A stretch of 64,000 nt of DNA from Mimachlamys varia (taxonomy: Eukaryota > Mollusca > Bivalvia > Pectinida > Pectinidae), in the NCBI GenBank assembly GCA_947623455.1, contig OX392528.1, positions 49,742,322 through 49,806,321 on the forward strand, read 5' to 3'. The notes under the pieces were generated by a model, which was not told the DNA's origin, made no database searches, and saw nothing but the letters and a program-made list of their open reading frames with translations. The first letter of the stretch is position 1. Every line of letters starts with the position of its first letter. Positions 60,526 to 64,000 of the stretch are shown here, piece after piece. The position numbers and the translations under genes are program-made.

Positions 60526-62175
60526 GTAAGTACTTCAGTTTTTTATAATTATTTACACCTTTGGAATTTGCCTAGTCATATTTTGTAATATTTGACATTA
60601 TGTCAAAAGATTAAGGTTTAATTGTTGTAATTAATCAAAATAATGCTCATTCTTTTTTAGATATATACTGTTATAATCTGTTTTTTCAACAATCAGTTAA
60701 AATTGTGCCATACGGCACCAATCAGTTACATTAGGGCTATCATCACACATCTCGAAAACGCACGCTCGCTACACACATCTGTGGGGAGATACTAGCCAAG
60801 TGGCATAGGGCAGTTTCAGTGAATTCCTCAAATTTGCATCAGTTTATTGTATTCATTGTATAAAATATTGTATATCTGTGTACTATGAAGTGCTTTAATA
60901 GAGTGGCATATGTAAGCTATATAGATAGGACCCTGTGTCAAATATTATATATTTACTTATTTTATTACAATTTATAGAAATAAAACATAATCCTGAAAAA
61001 CATCTAATTTACAGCTAAATTTTTGCCCTTGCCCCACCCTTGTGAACTTTAACGATTCTTCAGGTTAAAAGCTGTAGTGATCAAGCTTATATAATTTCTA
61101 TGTGTAAATATATCAAGGGTTTTTATTACCAAAATTATTGTAACAAAGTATGAATGGAAAAAAATTCCAGTCTTATTAAATTTTGCCATATTTTGCATTC
61201 ATATTGGAGTCGGATTACACTACCTACATAAAGAATGCATTGTAGGTAAGCCAAAATTTTTTGTTTGGGGGGAAAAACTGAAAATGCACTTTTAGTTTTT
61301 GTTTGGTTATAAATATTTACACCAGTTTTGCATGTTTGTTGGTTTAGAATTACAAAATCCTCATGTGAGGGCAATGTGCTGGAAACCTGCTCAGCTTAAC
61401 GAGTAAATTATACATTGTTTTCAGAAAGGCATCTATTAAATTTTAAATTGATATCCCAAAACTGATATTTGTTAAAGCAAAACCTTTAATGATTTTTTTT
61501 AACGATTTTGATATATTTATTTTTTCATCTTTAAATGTTTAACATTTCATTTTTCAACCTAACAATGCTTTTTATCTACTTGGATCTTTGTCTGTAAGTA
61601 GTTATTTACTTACGTACTGTATGTAAGGTATACATGTCAATAAGCAAGTTTGGCCGTGACATCCGGAACTTCTACCCACGTACAATACATGTCTTTTTGT
61701 ATGTCAATCTGTCTGCATCGCAAGGTGCTGAAAGGTTGACAAACCCTGTCAATGGTAAAATGTGACATGTATTGTGTTCGTTACCAATGGCAGGAGGTCA
61801 TACTCCGCGGTCGGTTATTGTTGGAACATTTTGATAATATAAGTACTAAATGTCTGTTGCCTGTCTAGGAAAACATGTCCCATAAATATAAAAAAAAAAT
61901 CGTAACCAGGCTGTGTGAAACAGTTATTGCGATACATTTAATATGAATAACAAACGTAAAATTTTATATTTAGACCCGTTAACAAATTTCATCTCCATAA
62001 ATGACCCTTACGTGGACCATAATTGTCACATATAATTCAGAAAAGGGTGTAATTTTGTTTGGTATAGTGTATTTAGACCTGAACAAACAATGCTATTGTT
62101 GACTTTACAAGTCTGCCCCTCCTTGTATAGTCTTGCCATTAATGGATATATTGAGATCACGCCCCTCCTCCGCAG
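60526..62175. other. Presumed intron sequence, nothing assigned
   Basis: AT-rich DNA with homopolymers and chance frames only. A small inverted pair, gtgcc-atac-ggcac, lies at about 60,706. Confidence 0.5.
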
Positions 62176-62197
62176 ATAAAGCCTCGGGGTCAAGACG
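62176..62197 (+). CDS. Possible 22-nt microexon
   Basis: A strong pyrimidine tract and acceptor (cgcccctcctccgcag) is followed after only 22 nt by a consensus donor (acg|gtgagt). The 22 nt are GC-rich in an AT-rich region and open in two of three frames (IKPRGQD in phase 0, which is the phase left by the exon at 48,543). At 22 nt it is not a multiple of three, so skipping would shift the frame. The acceptor-donor pair could also be chance. Confidence 0.3.
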
Positions 62198-62731
62198 GTG
62201 AGTTTGATTTACACAAGATAATGTCATTTTTAAAAGTATACTTTATTTTTGTGTAATTTTATATAATAATAGGTTTTTTATGTAAATTTGTCATATTTTG
62301 CATAAAATGTTTCAGTCGGAACATGTATTTGAAATGTTTAAGTGCAAACTGTATTTACTGAGTAACCTTTCTCTGTGAATAATTTTTTAGCTGAAAAACA
62401 GCTCTACTTAATTATCTATCTGATTGTTTAGATACAGTTGGGTGGATACCTCTGGTTCAGACACAACTAATTAGGACTTAAATGGGATCAGATTCCACAG
62501 AAATAAACTGGTATCATCAAAGAAATTATTATTTTGTTTCTCTCTATAAAGAACATATAGCAAAAATTTATTAGATACCATGGTCAGTTTAGACAGGTAG
62601 TTTCTAGGAGGCAAGTGGTCTTTTAGACAGGTGATCTTAAGGCCTTTGGTTCTCTCTAGTCTCTGATCAAATGATCTCTAGTAGAACTTTTGTCACTAAG
62701 ATTGGTTTTTTAGACATGCTTTTCAATAAAA
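62198..62731. other. Presumed intron sequence with decayed repeat edge
   Basis: From about 62,590, words such as tagacaggtgatctt and gtggtctttt foreshadow the 44-bp array and may be its oldest, decayed edge. Confidence 0.45.
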
Positions 62732-63360
62732 GTGGTCTAAGCTGACAGGTGACCTCACAAACCATGTACTGTACAGTGGTCTTAGCTGACAGGTGACCTA
62801 ACAAACCATGTACTGTAGAGTCTCACAAACCATATACTGTAGAGTGGCCTTAGCTAACTGGTGACCTCACAAACCATGTACTGTACAATGGTCTTAGCTG
62901 ACAGGTGACCTCACAAACCATGTACTATAGAGTCTCACAAACCATGTATTGTACAGTGGTCTTAGCTGACAGTTGACCTCACAAACCATGTACTATAGAG
63001 TCTCACAAACCATGTACTGTACAATGGTCTTAGCTGACAGGTGACCTCACAAACCATGCACTGTAGAGTCTCACAAACCATGCACTGTACAGTGGTCTTA
63101 GCTGACAGTTGACCTCACAAACCATGTACTGTACAGTGGTCTTAGCTGACAGTTGACCTCACCAACCATGTACTGTACAGTGGTCTTAGCTGACAGTTGA
63201 CCTCACAAACCATGTACATGTGTACAATGGTCTTAGCTGACAGGTGACCTCACAAACCATGTACATGTGTACAATGGTCTTAGCTGACAGGTGACCTCAC
63301 AAACCATGTACTGTACAATGGTCTAAGCTGACAGGTGACCTCACAAACCATGTACTCTAC
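62732..63360 (+). repeat. 44-bp minisatellite, about 12 copies, with composite units
   Basis: The unit contains gtggtcttagctgacaggtg, acctcacaaaccatgtactg and taca. Several units carry an extra 23-bp piece (gagtctcacaaaccatgta plus ctgt) that is an internal partial duplication, so spacing alternates between about 44 and 67 bp. Each standard unit contains CAGGTG (an E-box) or CAGTTG. Confidence 0.93.
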
Positions 63361-64000
63361 TGATCCTCTGACTGCTTTATTTCTTTTAGAATAATTTTTT
63401 TTTGATAAAAAACAAGATATTACTTAACAGATCAGTCTATTATAACTGATTTTCTTAAAGTAATACAATTAAATTCTAAATACTGAAAAATTTATGATTA
63501 AGTGAAATATATTATACATTGATAAGTGTAAATATAGCCAGAAGTTGATAAAGTTCAGTTCTTTATGATAGATTTACACAAGTCATCAAACACCAGATCT
63601 TCTCATCTAACCAGGCATTGTTGTGTTGAGTGTCGTGTTTCATATCGTATTACCGTGTGTCCTGTAGCTCCATACAATGGAACATGACATCATGTCACCC
63701 TGTGCTTCGTCAGTCACAACAAATTTTTCGGTCAAATGGAGATTCTCATTGTTGATATTGTCCAAATTTCATTAGCGTTTTTGTGTAGCCATGTGTCAGA
63801 GCACACTGTCAACCCAATACTATCTCACAGACACTTGACAGAAAATTAGGGCATCAGCTACCCACACTAAATTGATCTCCTCTTGAGGAGAGTTCCAATT
63901 TTGAATTGCATTTAAACCAATTAGAGTAAATATTATGATAATTATCAACTTTTAAACACATTTAAAAGGATTGATTAATTGTTAATATAGATTAGCGATG
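63361..64000. other. Presumed intron sequence, nothing assigned
   Basis: AT-rich DNA to the window edge; no exon or repeat recognised. Confidence 0.5.

Overview
The window reads as a stretch of an AT-rich animal nuclear genome with few genes. It is mostly intergenic and intronic DNA packed with degraded transposons, short inverted-repeat elements, tRNA-derived SINEs and minisatellites. Splice-type signals, poly-purine and poly-pyrimidine tracts, many ACATGTA-type words and several dispersed repeats of a kind I associate with bivalves make a bivalve mollusc (or another lophotrochozoan) the best guess. That assignment is inference. There is no bacterial gene layout, no operon, no CRISPR array and no complete protein-coding gene.

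Left third (1-23,000): mostly unique non-coding DNA. It holds fragments of dispersed repeat families (called R1, R2, R4 and R5 here), a nuclear-receptor half-site cluster near 1.8 kb, a large foldback element at 7.43-7.79 kb, a smaller foldback at 14.0 kb and minisatellites at 19.4 kb (about 31 bp) and 22.3 kb (40 bp, 14 copies).

Middle (23,000-48,000): a decayed reverse-transcriptase fragment at 23.1 kb, a pogo/Tigger-like short inverted-repeat element at 24.8 kb beside an in-frame 54-bp tandem array, two orphan ORFs at 26.6 and 28.4 kb, a strong CTCF-like motif at 31.4 kb, a possible minus-strand exon at 33.2 kb, CpG-rich coding-like islands at 36.9-37.25 kb and 38.7-39.1 kb, two full copies of one tRNA-derived SINE family (39.8 and 47.3 kb), a tandem CRE pair at 41.6 kb and a foldback element at 44.2 kb.

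Right (48,000-64,000): the best protein-coding evidence is a GC-rich exon at 48,543-48,674 with a consensus acceptor, a consensus donor, an open frame and a good internal start codon. A cluster of ETS motifs and an E-box lie just upstream. The rest of the window is probably a long intron of that plus-strand gene. It carries two oppositely oriented 387-bp elements flanked by TTAA (piggyBac-type non-autonomous elements), a 41-bp minisatellite, G-tracts with a duplicated SINE core, a 20-bp minisatellite of about 29 copies, a candidate exon at 60.3 kb, a possible microexon at 62.18 kb and a 44-bp minisatellite at the end. Most open frames of 60-110 codons here are chance frames and are not annotated.
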